A DNA stretch of 5,928 bases from JBLIAZ01 sp047632015 (GCA_047632015.1 JBLIBC010000169.1:1-5928); one strand, 5' to 3'. Positions 1 to 5,703 are shown, counted from the stretch's first letter. The notes: a model not told the origin generated them from the letters alone. Translations and numbers: made by a program.

Positions 1-48
1 CCAATGATTCCATCAGGAGCTAGTGTTTCTGATTGCAGGTTGTCATAA
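1..48 (+). CDS. ilvB: Acetolactate synthase large subunit, C-terminal end (partial)
   Basis: The first 15 codons read PMIPSGASVSDCRLS and end in TAA at 46-48. This is the usual end of the large catalytic subunit of acetohydroxyacid synthase (the thiamine diphosphate enzyme that makes acetolactate and acetohydroxybutyrate for Val/Leu/Ile synthesis), where a Pro-Met-(Val/Ile)-Pro-x-Gly-Ala motif sits close to the stop. The call also rests on position: the next gene on the same strand is the small regulatory subunit, and ilvB-ilvN pairs are the normal arrangement. The gene starts outside the window, so its active-site motifs cannot be checked. The 178-bp gap to ilvN is unusually long for this pair. 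Confidence 0.75.
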   Translation, partial: PMIPSGASVSDCRLS

Positions 49-142
49 GTTTAATATTGAAAACGAAATAGAAACCGAGGAGGTTTGAAATTAAGAGTAG
101 AAATATGATTTATTTCGGTATTCACTGCACAACCGAGCAAAG

Positions 143-227
143 AAGTGAACACGAAAAAATTAAATAGAGTGAACAAACAAGCGATAGCGAACAAGTGAAC
201 ACGAAAAAATTAAATAGAGTGAACAAA
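143..227 (+). repeat. Two perfect 35-bp direct repeats ahead of ilvN (period 50 bp)
   Basis: Copies at 143-177 and 193-227 are identical over 35 bases. They begin AAGTGAACACGAAAAA and end AGAGTGAACAAA. The last A of the second copy is the first base of the ilvN ATG. The 15-bp spacers (128-142 before copy 1, 178-192 before copy 2) are only loosely similar. Each copy contains AGTGAAC twice, so the heptamer occurs at 144, 168, 194 and 218, about 25 bp apart. I see no tRNA, riboswitch or classical attenuator here. A short stem (AAACC 72-76 / GGTTT 82-86) lies upstream and encloses a GAGGAGG run. The repeats could be a recent tandem duplication, an operator array or part of the translation start region; the sequence does not decide between these. 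Confidence 0.9.
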
Positions 228-772
228 TGAAAAAAGACATAAAAAAATACACCATATCAGTTTATTCTGAAAACGTTGCAGGACTACTAGGTAAAGTAGC
301 TCAAATATTTACCCGCCGAAAAATTAACCTAGACAGTTTAACCACTAGTGAAAGTGAAATAAAGGGTATTCACAGGTTTACTATTGTAATCCATGAAACC
401 ACGGAATCCGTTCAAAAAGTAGTGCTTCAAATTGAAAAAATAATTGATGTTTTTGTAGCTTTTTACTTTGAGGAAGAGGAAATAATTTCCCAAGAAATAG
501 CCTTGTACAAATTACAATCCAAGACATTACTTGGTAGCAATTTGGAAAAAATTGTAAGGAACAATGGTGCACGAATTTTATTCGTTGACGAAGAGTTTTG
601 TGTCATTGAAAAAACAGGACTCAACGAAGAAACAGAAGCTTTATTTGAAGTCCTTAAACCATTTGGAATAAGTGAATTCGTTCGTTCAGGGAGGGTTTCA
701 ATTTCCAAACCAAAACTTAGTTTACATTCCTATTTAGAAAGTATAGGTGTGGCTGACGAATTTAAAGACTAA
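227..772 (+). CDS. ilvN: Acetolactate synthase small (regulatory) subunit
   Basis: 181 residues, the normal size for IlvN/IlvH. The protein binds the large subunit, activates it and gives feedback inhibition by branched-chain amino acids, valine in the well-studied enzymes. Residues 7-80 form an ACT domain beginning YTISVYSENVAGLLGKV. Asn16 and Gly19 match the Asn and Gly that line the valine site in E. coli IlvH (family knowledge), and INLDSLT (33-39) is the typical segment after the first helix. Residues from about 90 form the C-terminal small-subunit domain, with EFVRSGRVSISK corresponding to the conserved VARSG region. The start at 227 is chosen because the ACT strand begins directly after it. 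There is no Shine-Dalgarno sequence; the ATG sits at the end of the second 35-bp repeat. It is probably co-expressed with the upstream ilvB. An ilvC gene, often next in Bacteroidota, is absent here. Confidence 0.95.
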   Translation: MKKDIKKYTISVYSENVAGLLGKVAQIFTRRKINLDSLTTSESEIKGIHRFTIVIHETTESVQKVVLQIEKIIDVFVAFYFEEEEIISQEIALYKLQSKTLLGSNLEKIVRNNGARILFVDEEFCVIEKTGLNEETEALFEVLKPFGISEFVRSGRVSISKPKLSLHSYLESIGVADEFKD

Positions 773-820
773 AAGGCAGAGCTTGCATCAAGACACATCG
801 AATTTAAAACAAAATACAAG

Positions 821-2269
821 GTGAAAAATTCATTTTACAAATTATTTACCATCCTTCTTGTAATTATAATATCACCTAATTGTTTCTCTCAAGCCGGAAC
901 TTTGGATCAAAACTTTGACCCAGGATCCAAAGTTTTAGGATCAATTACCACAATATCAGTTGACACAAATGATATGATATTAATTGGTGGCTCATTTACT
1001 TCTTACGATGGTGTTTCTATTAATAAGATAGCGAGACTTTTTGATGATGGAACTATCGACACTAGTTTTCAAGTCGGAACAGGGTTTGACAATGATGTAA
1101 AAAAAATACACGTCCAAAGTGATGGCAAGATAATGGTTGGAGGAAGTTTTGATTCGTACAATGGACGAACAGCAGGTAAATTGTGTCGACTAAACGCAAA
1201 CGGCACAATGGACACTACTTTTGATGTAAAAGGAGGAGCCAAAAATTATTACGTTGATCAAATCGAGAGGAAACTTGACGGTTCTTACGTTGTGGATGGA
1301 GCATTTACCAACTGGTATCGGCCAGGCACTGCCATTAGTTACTATTTAGGATCATCCGAAGCTCTTTGTTTGGATGCAACCGGACTCCTAAAAAGTGGCA
1401 CTGATCGAATCGCTCATAGCTCATCTGGATACTATTCTGCCTATCATGTTGGAGGTCCATATAGCTATTTGTTTTCCTTTGGAAAAGAAGGAATAAGAAA
1501 TATTACTAGTCCTACTGCATTCCCTAATCAAACCTTGTCATCTATGGGGATATCTGATTCAACTAGCACAAATGTAATTTTAGTGCAAGATGACGGAAAA
1601 ATCATAGTGGGGTGGTCACATCCATCTTCTAAAAGCAATTATCATTGTTTACAGAAATACAATTCGGATGGCACTAAAGACAACGTCATGAAAGGAGTAG
1701 TAAACAACAATGGCCATACAGGAATTAACAGCATTATTCAAGATGATTATGGCAATACTTACCTCGGAGGGAACTTTAGCTCTTACTCTTCTCACAGCAT
1801 CAATAACTTTTGTAGGTTAAACGCAACTGGAGCTATTGATAATACATGGGCTTATAATGGTGGTGTATTTTACGCTACAGATGGTCCAAACAGTACTGTT
1901 AATCAAATTGTTGTTCAAAAAAAGGGAGCAGCAATTATAATAGGGTCCTTCACTAAATATGACAACATAGAAAGAAAAGGAATTGCAAGGATATATACAC
2001 AGTTGATAACGGAAGTTGAGGCAAAAACCAAAACAGAAGACGGTGTTTTTTTAGGTCCAAATCCAAGTACAGGAACATTCACCGTCAATTCTCAGCATGA
2101 GGTTTGCAACATTAAAGTGTATAATAGTGCAGGGTTACTTGTCAAAGACATGACAAATAACATTTGTAACACAAATGGCGCTACATTTCATTTAAATAAG
2201 TCAGGTGTATACGTGGTTAAAATTCAGCTGAACTCCAAATCAATTACTAAAAAGGTTATTGTCAATTAA
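821..2269 (+). CDS. Secreted delta-60-repeat protein with T9SS sorting tail
   Basis: 482 residues starting at GTG. Residues 1-24 are a signal peptide: Lys2/Lys7, a hydrophobic stretch FTILLVIIIS, and likely cleavage after CFSQ. Cys21 is not in a proper lipobox. The body has about six delta-60/DUF5122-type repeats (roughly 31-83, 84-134, 135-190, 247-290, 300-342, 359-392), each with a DGKIxVGGSF-like strand and most with an xRLxxxGTxDxxF-like end. Repeats 1, 2 and 5 are clear; 3, 4 and 6 are degenerate. Such repeats are predicted to build beta-propeller-like folds. The last 74 residues (from about 409) are a type A T9SS C-terminal domain: PNPSTGTF, then VYNSAGLLV, then SGVYVVKI and a KKVIVN end. 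This predicts export by Sec, then the type IX secretion system to the surface or medium. Ligand and role are unknown. It lies 48 bp after ilvN but has no functional link to it. Confidence 0.88.
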   Translation: MKNSFYKLFTILLVIIISPNCFSQAGTLDQNFDPGSKVLGSITTISVDTNDMILIGGSFTSYDGVSINKIARLFDDGTIDTSFQVGTGFDNDVKKIHVQSDGKIMVGGSFDSYNGRTAGKLCRLNANGTMDTTFDVKGGAKNYYVDQIERKLDGSYVVDGAFTNWYRPGTAISYYLGSSEALCLDATGLLKSGTDRIAHSSSGYYSAYHVGGPYSYLFSFGKEGIRNITSPTAFPNQTLSSMGISDSTSTNVILVQDDGKIIVGWSHPSSKSNYHCLQKYNSDGTKDNVMKGVVNNNGHTGINSIIQDDYGNTYLGGNFSSYSSHSINNFCRLNATGAIDNTWAYNGGVFYATDGPNSTVNQIVVQKKGAAIIIGSFTKYDNIERKGIARIYTQLITEVEAKTKTEDGVFLGPNPSTGTFTVNSQHEVCNIKVYNSAGLLVKDMTNNICNTNGATFHLNKSGVYVVKIQLNSKSITKKVIVN

Positions 2270-2280
2270 ACAATCTACTC

Positions 2281-2297
2281 TTTTTAGTAATTAAAAA
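2281..2297. terminator. Weak AT-only inverted repeat between convergent genes
   Basis: TTTTTA (2281-2286) and TAAAAA (2292-2297) are complementary around GTAAT. They sit in the 21-bp gap between the convergent stops of the delta-60 protein and hldD. With no G-C pairs the stem would be weak, so a shared bidirectional terminator is only a possibility; the right arm already lies inside the end of hldD. Confidence 0.25.
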
Positions 2298-3256
2298 ATT
2301 AACTCATTTTTGAGAAATGTATTCACATAGTCTTCAACTCCTTCTTCCAAGGTAGTGAACTGCTTATTATACCCGATTGATTTCAACTTACTCATATTGG
2401 CCTGAGTATAATACTGATACTTGTCCCTTATGTCCTTTGGAGTGTCAATAAAAGAAATATCCTCCTTCTTGTTCATTGCTTTAAAAGTGGCTTTAGTAAG
2501 GTCAAGGAATGTCCTTGCTTTTCCTGAACCTAAATTATAAATACCTGAATCCTTTCGGTGTTCCATCAAAAACACAATCACTTCAGCTACGTCCTTTACG
2601 TATACAAAATCACGTAATTGTTCTCCATCCTTAAAGTCAGAATTATGTGACCTAAACAACTTCATAGCGCCCTTTTCGCTGACTTGATTGAACGCGTGAA
2701 AAACAACAGACGCCATTCTTCCCTTATGGTATTCATTAGGTCCATACACATTAAAAAACTTCAATCCCGCCCAAAAAAAAGGCTTCCGTTCTTGCTTTAA
2801 TGCCCAAATATCAAAGTCGTTTTTGGAATCACCGTAAGGATTAAGAGGCTTTAACGACGGAATCACCTCGTGGTTGTCATCATATCCCAATTCTCCTCCT
2901 CCATATGTTGCAGCTGACGAAGCATAAATTAACGGCAAAGCGTGTTCAATGCATTTGTTCCAAACTAGTTTTGAATACTCCAAATTCAGCTCATCAAAAA
3001 TATCCTTGTTGAATTCTGTGGTGTCCGTTCTAGCTCCCAAATGAATTACAAATTGACAAAACCTTTGATTTTTATCCAACCACCCAATAAAATCATTCCG
3101 AGTAACTAACTCTTTGTAGTCTTTTGATTCATAATTTTTTACACGATCCTTTCGTGAAAAATCATCCACCAAAACCAACTCTTTGTAGCCCAATTCGTTC
3201 AAACGAGCGACTAAACAACTGCTTATAAAACCTGCGGCACCAGTGATGACAATCAT
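2291..3256 (-). CDS. hldD: ADP-L-glycero-D-manno-heptose 6-epimerase
   Basis: 321 residues, an extended short-chain dehydrogenase of the HldD/RfaD family. It converts ADP-D-glycero-beta-D-manno-heptose to the L-glycero form, the heptose donor for the LPS inner core, in the cytoplasm with a bound NADP(H). The N-terminus MIVITGAAGFISS is the Rossmann loop. HLGARTDTTE (72-81) matches the HxGAxxxTTE segment of E. coli HldD, SSAATYGGG (113-121) carries the catalytic Ser/Thr region, and Tyr141-x3-Lys145 in NPYGDSKNDFD is the SDR pair. FFNVYGPNEYHKGRMASV and LRDFVYVKDVAEV follow as in HldD, and YYTQANMSKLKSIGY near the end is also HldD-like. Oddity: the third Gly of GxxGxxG is Ser12 (codon AGC). No in-frame ATG lies just upstream, and a TAnnTTTG element is correctly placed for this start. 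Confidence 0.93.
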   Translation of the reverse strand: MIVITGAAGFISSCLVARLNELGYKELVLVDDFSRKDRVKNYESKDYKELVTRNDFIGWLDKNQRFCQFVIHLGARTDTTEFNKDIFDELNLEYSKLVWNKCIEHALPLIYASSAATYGGGELGYDDNHEVIPSLKPLNPYGDSKNDFDIWALKQERKPFFWAGLKFFNVYGPNEYHKGRMASVVFHAFNQVSEKGAMKLFRSHNSDFKDGEQLRDFVYVKDVAEVIVFLMEHRKDSGIYNLGSGKARTFLDLTKATFKAMNKKEDISFIDTPKDIRDKYQYYTQANMSKLKSIGYNKQFTTLEEGVEDYVNTFLKNELIF

Positions 3257-3273
3257 ATCAGAATATTTTTCCT

Positions 3274-3281
3274 CAAAGGTA
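3274..3281 (-). promoter_or_regulatory. Candidate Bacteroidota -7 element for hldD
   Basis: On the minus strand this reads TACCTTTG, a full match to the TAnnTTTG -7 consensus of Bacteroidota sigma-A promoters. It ends 17 bases before the hldD ATG, which implies a very short 5' leader. No clear TTTG -33 element is seen at the expected distance, so the call rests on one element plus position. Confidence 0.5.
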
Positions 3282-3326
3282 TCAAAAAAGGACTATGGAG
3301 GAGACGAAATACTACTCATTAATAAG

Positions 3327-3334
3327 TATCTTTG
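3327..3334 (+). promoter_or_regulatory. Candidate Bacteroidota -7 element for the pterin synthase gene
   Basis: TATCTTTG matches TAnnTTTG completely and ends 18 bases before the ATG at 3353. It mirrors the hldD element on the other strand, at nearly the same distance from its gene. A convincing -33 TTTG is not visible. Confidence 0.5.
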
Positions 3335-3352
3335 CGCTCCAATAATTGCTGA

Positions 3353-3772
3353 ATGTTATTACTAACCAGAAGAGAACGCTTTAACGCCGCCCACAAACTC
3401 TATCAAGAGAATTGGTCTGCCGAAAAAAACGCGGAAGTTTTTGGTAAATGTGCTAACAAAAATTGGCATGGACACAATTACGAATTGTTCGTAACAGTAA
3501 AAGGTGAAATCAACGAAGAGACTGGTTTCATCATTGACTTAAAACGCCTTAGCGAAGTGCTACAGGAAAAAGTAGTGGAAGTATTGGACCACAAAAACCT
3601 TAACCTTGACGTTCCCTTTTTAAAAGGAAAAATGGCAAGCACGGAAGTGTTAGCGGTCAGTATTTGGAATGAAATAGAAAACGAAGTAATTAACCTTGGC
3701 GCCGCTTTACACAGCGTAAAACTTAAAGAAACTGAAAATAATTTTGTTGAATATTTTGGCCCCCTAAAGTAA
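3353..3772 (+). CDS. queD: 6-pyruvoyl-/6-carboxytetrahydropterin synthase family protein
   Basis: 139 residues, the full length of the PTPS/QueD fold. Enzymes of the family act on dihydroneopterin triphosphate to give 6-carboxytetrahydropterin (queuosine path) or 6-pyruvoyltetrahydropterin (biopterin path). Zinc ligands are His14 (FNAAH), His39 and His41 (HGHNY); Cys33 in FGKCAN is the catalytic thiol. LDHKNLN (78-84) supplies the Asp/His relay, and Glu126 in KLKETENNF is the pterin-anchoring Glu. The Cys is five residues before HGH (C-x5-HGH), as in animal 6-pyruvoyl-tetrahydropterin synthase, while E. coli QueD has C-x3-HGH. The queD name is therefore provisional. The start is firm: a TGA (3350-3352) abuts the ATG in frame. 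It is divergent from hldD and 50 bp upstream of fabD on the same strand. No other queuosine gene is in the window. Confidence 0.88.
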   Translation: MLLLTRRERFNAAHKLYQENWSAEKNAEVFGKCANKNWHGHNYELFVTVKGEINEETGFIIDLKRLSEVLQEKVVEVLDHKNLNLDVPFLKGKMASTEVLAVSIWNEIENEVINLGAALHSVKLKETENNFVEYFGPLK

Positions 3773-3822
3773 TTAATACTGGCTAATTATTTAACCACAA
3801 GAAACTAGATAAACCTTATTGC

Positions 3823-4698
3823 ATGAAAGCATATATTTTCCCAGGACAGGGAGCACAATTTACAGGAATGGGAAAGGAACTTTACGATGGTTCCAAAGTG
3901 GCGAAAAAAATGTTTCAGCAAGCCAACGACATTTTGGGGTTTGACATTACTAAAACAATGTTCGAAGGGTCTGCAGAAGATTTAAAAGAAACTAAAGTAA
4001 CACAGCCAGCTGTTTTTTTACATTCAGTAGCTGCATTAACGAGCATACAAGATTTTGCTCCTGATATGGTTGCAGGACACTCATTAGGTGAATTGTCAGC
4101 ATTAGTTGCTAATAAAACGATTGCATTTGAGGACGGTTTAAAACTAGTTTCAAAAAGAGCTTTAGCCATGCAAAAAGCATGTGAATTACAAGATTCAACC
4201 ATGGCGGCAATATTAGGCCTGGAAGATAAAATTGTGGAAAGCATTTGTAACGAAACTAAAGGGGTGGTAGTTGCAGCAAATTACAACTGCCCAGGGCAAT
4301 TAGTGATATCTGGAGAGGTTGAAGCAGTTAATGCAGCATGTGAAGCATTAAAAGAAGCTGGAGCAAAACGAGCGATTGTTTTACCAGTAGGTGGAGCTTT
4401 TCATTCACCATTAATGAATCCAGCTAAACAAGAATTAGAAACTGCTATTCAAAAAACTAATTTTTCAAAACCAATTTGTCCTATTTACCAAAACGTAAAC
4501 GCACAAGCGGTTTCGAATCCAGAAATCATTCAGCAAAACTTAATTTCACAATTAACAGCTCCAGTAAAATGGACACAAACTGTGAAAAACATGATTAACA
4601 GTGGCGCTGATTCCTTTACGGAAGTTGGACCAGGGAAAACATTACAAGGATTGGTGAAGAAGGTCCAAAGAGATATGGAAACAGCTGGGGTATCTTAA
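3823..4698 (+). CDS. fabD: Malonyl-CoA:acyl carrier protein transacylase
   Basis: 291 residues, close to the usual FabD length of about 290-310. It moves malonyl from CoA to the ACP phosphopantetheine, supplying the extender unit for fatty acid synthesis in the cytoplasm. FPGQGAQ (6-12) places Gln9 in the oxyanion hole. GHSLGE (85-90) holds the nucleophile Ser87. Arg112 (SKRALAMQ) should bind the malonyl carboxylate, and His194 in GGAFHSPLM is the catalytic base. ANYNCPGQLVISG (152-164) and EVGPGKTLQGLV (267-278) complete the family pattern, so every key residue is present. A hairpin terminator follows 22 bp after the stop. There is no obvious separate promoter in the 50-bp gap after the pterin synthase gene, so read-through transcription is plausible; a TAATTTTG match at 3739-3746, inside that gene, could also serve. 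Confidence 0.97.
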   Translation: MKAYIFPGQGAQFTGMGKELYDGSKVAKKMFQQANDILGFDITKTMFEGSAEDLKETKVTQPAVFLHSVAALTSIQDFAPDMVAGHSLGELSALVANKTIAFEDGLKLVSKRALAMQKACELQDSTMAAILGLEDKIVESICNETKGVVVAANYNCPGQLVISGEVEAVNAACEALKEAGAKRAIVLPVGGAFHSPLMNPAKQELETAIQKTNFSKPICPIYQNVNAQAVSNPEIIQQNLISQLTAPVKWTQTVKNMINSGADSFTEVGPGKTLQGLVKKVQRDMETAGVS

Positions 4699-4720
4699 TA
4701 TTGATTATCCTAAGATTTAC

Positions 4721-4748
4721 AAAGGGACGCCAAAGCGTCCCTTTTTTT
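4721..4748 (+). terminator. Rho-independent terminator of fabD
   Basis: AAAGGGACGC (4721-4730) and GCGTCCCTTT (4735-4744) form a perfect 10-bp stem with a CAAA loop, followed by a T run to 4748. It lies 22 bp after the fabD stop and marks the end of the housekeeping block. Confidence 0.93.
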
Positions 4749-4752
4749 ATGC

Positions 4753-4789
4753 TTTTACATTTCACTCCATGAATTTTCCTTTCTTTTTG
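4753..4789 (+). repeat. Diverged intergenic repeat, copy A
   Basis: This stretch resembles 5341-5377: TTTTAC, then TTTCACTCC, then CCTTTCTTT and TG, aligning with a few substitutions and small gaps. The adjoining bases to about 4805 (GTTAACCCGAAGAGAAAC) loosely match the stem-loop end of copy B. It is non-coding as far as I can see. The two copies lie in the same orientation on either side of the SUKH-like gene. Confidence 0.6.
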
Positions 4790-4885
4790 TTAACCCGAAG
4801 AGAAACGCCAAACTAGTGAATTCCAAAAGTTTTAAACAAACCAAAAATACCCCTTCAAAACTGTAACCCTATCCTCGCAAATCCG

Positions 4886-4949
4886 TATTAGCTAATGCTA
4901 ATATTAGTGGATGTCCACTAATTGTAAATAATCAATAGCTAGGTGCTAT
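4886..4949. promoter_or_regulatory. Cluster of three inverted repeats before the SUKH-like gene
   Basis: Three perfect dyads follow one another. TATTAGC (4886-4892) pairs with GCTAATA (4897-4903) around TAAT. ATTAGTGGA (4903-4911) pairs with TCCACTAAT (4914-4922) around TG. ATAGC (4935-4939) pairs with GCTAT (4945-4949) around TAGGT. ATTAG or its complement CTAAT occurs five times between 4887 and 4922. The 9-2-9 dyad is the strongest and has the form of an operator for a dimeric regulator. The cluster ends 28 bp before the ATG at 4978, so binding there would affect transcription of that gene. There is no T run, so terminator function is unlikely. The regulator is unknown. Confidence 0.6.
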
Positions 4950-4977
4950 CACTGAAACAATAACTTGCGGCAAAAAA

Positions 4978-5277
4978 ATGATTGACAAAGAAATAATTAT
5001 GCAATCTCTTGACAGATTAAAACTTGACGAAATTAAATTAGTTAACACCAATCAAAAATTTAAAATATGGGATTCAAAAAAAATTAAGGAATTAAACACC
5101 AACAATAACGTTGACGAGTTTGCCCCTAAATTAATGGGGATTGGTTCAAGTGATAGAGAAATGTTAACTGTTCAATTAGACACTGGAATCGTATACTCAA
5201 TTCCTTTTATTCCCCTGAACTCCACTAAAAAAAATGTTATTGCAGAAAACATTGACTCGTTAGTTGAACTTGCGTAG
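4978..5277 (+). CDS. Small SMI1/KNR4 (SUKH)-like protein, apparently lacking the N-terminal part
   Basis: 99 residues, with no signal peptide or membrane segment. The segment from about residue 28 resembles the C-terminal half of SMI1/KNR4 (SUKH superfamily) proteins. FKIWDSKKIKELN (28-40) fits the strand and helix written W-x-x-EEI-x-xLN in the family, NVDEFAPKLMGIGSSD (44-59) fits the EFAPGLLxIGSDGG stretch, and LDTGIVYSIPFIPL (67-80) fits the acidic-Asp/VPFIPM strand, ending in a helix IDSLVEL. SUKH proteins are commonly immunity proteins against secreted toxins, or parts of polymorphic toxin loci. The usual first ~50 residues, with the Leu-Pro-x-x-Tyr and Asn-Gly motifs, are absent, and no remnant appears upstream, where an in-frame TAG sits at 4936. 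No toxin gene is nearby. The family call is by eye; an unrelated small protein remains possible. Met8 is an alternative start. Confidence 0.55.
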   Translation: MIDKEIIMQSLDRLKLDEIKLVNTNQKFKIWDSKKIKELNTNNNVDEFAPKLMGIGSSDREMLTVQLDTGIVYSIPFIPLNSTKKNVIAENIDSLVELA

Positions 5278-5304
5278 TAACGACTTAATGAGACAAAAGA
5301 AGTA

Positions 5305-5320
5305 GGGGGTATCCCTTTTT
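5305..5320 (+). terminator. Possible weak terminator after the SUKH-like gene
   Basis: GGGGG (5305-5309), TAT, CCCTT (5313-5317) can form a short stem with two G-U pairs, followed by a T-rich stretch. It lies 28 bp after the stop at 5277. The tight 3-nt loop and short stem make this a weak candidate. Confidence 0.35.
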
Positions 5321-5340
5321 CTTTTTATATTCTTTTTACG

Positions 5341-5387
5341 TTTTACTTTCACTCCGTGCGGTTTGCCTTTCTTTCTGCTGAAAGAAA
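5341..5387 (+). repeat. Diverged intergenic repeat, copy B, ending in a perfect hairpin
   Basis: Bases 5341-5377 align with copy A at 4753-4789. The copy continues into TTTCTTTC (5368-5375), loop TGCT, GAAAGAAA (5380-5387), a perfect 8-bp stem that copy A has largely lost. In both copies one frame reads a similar short peptide around PFFLL, probably through shared ancestry of the DNA and not because it is translated. Confidence 0.6.
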
Positions 5388-5642
5388 CAAAAGCCTTCTT
5401 TTTTTCTTGATAAAAAACGAAGTAAAAAATCAAGGGCGACCATGACCTTGTTGAAAAACACGTCCTCCCCCGCCAAAAAAAAGAACTCGATTTCCCGAAA
5501 TCTCGGACAACTTTTTTTAAGGTTCCCCAACCCACAGTACTCGTTTTACCACCAATCCCAAAAACGCCTTCCTTATGACGTGACGATTATACAATATCTC
5601 ATGAATAAAAAATTATATACTTATCCGCCACTTTCCCCAATA

Positions 5643-5677
5643 AATACCGCAAACCGCTTATGGTGCGAGGCGGTATT
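5643..5677. other. 8-bp inverted repeat upstream of the transposase
   Basis: AATACCGC (5643-5650) and GCGGTATT (5670-5677) are perfectly complementary with a 19-nt loop, 26 bp before the transposase ATG. An ACCGC word is repeated inside (5646-5650 and 5653-5657). It may be a subterminal structure of the IS or a transcript hairpin limiting transposase expression. Neither role can be shown from one end. Confidence 0.45.
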
Positions 5678-5703
5678 CTTGGATAAATCAATATACGAGA
5701 AAA

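Larger units (their letters stand above)
5278..5703. other. 426-bp region without a credible gene
   Basis: This gap holds a weak terminator, repeat copy B with its hairpin, and many A and T homopolymer runs. It also has two inverted repeats, CTTGAT (5406-5411)/ATCAAG (5429-5434) and GATTTC (5489-5494)/GAAATC (5497-5502), and the stem at 5643-5677. Open frames on both strands translate to low-complexity, Phe/Lys/Arg-rich sequence with no family signature, so I treat them as chance. The right part probably includes the left end of the insertion sequence, but its terminal repeat cannot be defined without the other end. Confidence 0.6.

Noticed and set aside
105..167. 20-codon ORF starting MIYFGIHC as a possible ilv attenuation leader peptide
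   Set aside because: It has only two early Ile codons after Met and no run of Val/Leu/Ile, and no terminator/antiterminator pair follows, so attenuation is not supported.
143..227. Direct repeats as a CRISPR array
   Set aside because: Only two copies with a 15-bp spacer, no dyad in the repeat, no cas genes; the second copy runs into a start codon.
381..708. Minus-strand frames inside ilvN
   Set aside because: Antisense shadows of a clear ACT-domain protein with no family features of their own.
3739..3746. TAATTTTG as a dedicated fabD promoter
   Set aside because: Full -7 match, but inside the upstream coding sequence, 76 bp from the ATG and without a -33 element; chance cannot be excluded in AT-rich DNA, so it is only mentioned under fabD.
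3915..4244. 109-residue minus-strand frame inside fabD
   Set aside because: Antisense shadow of a gene with every catalytic residue in place; nothing suggests it is translated.
5260..5535. 91-residue minus-strand open frame (and a 64-residue frame overlapping it)
   Set aside because: Lys/Arg/Phe-rich, low-complexity translation that runs through repeat copy B and overlaps the end of the SUKH-like gene; no domain, no promoter.
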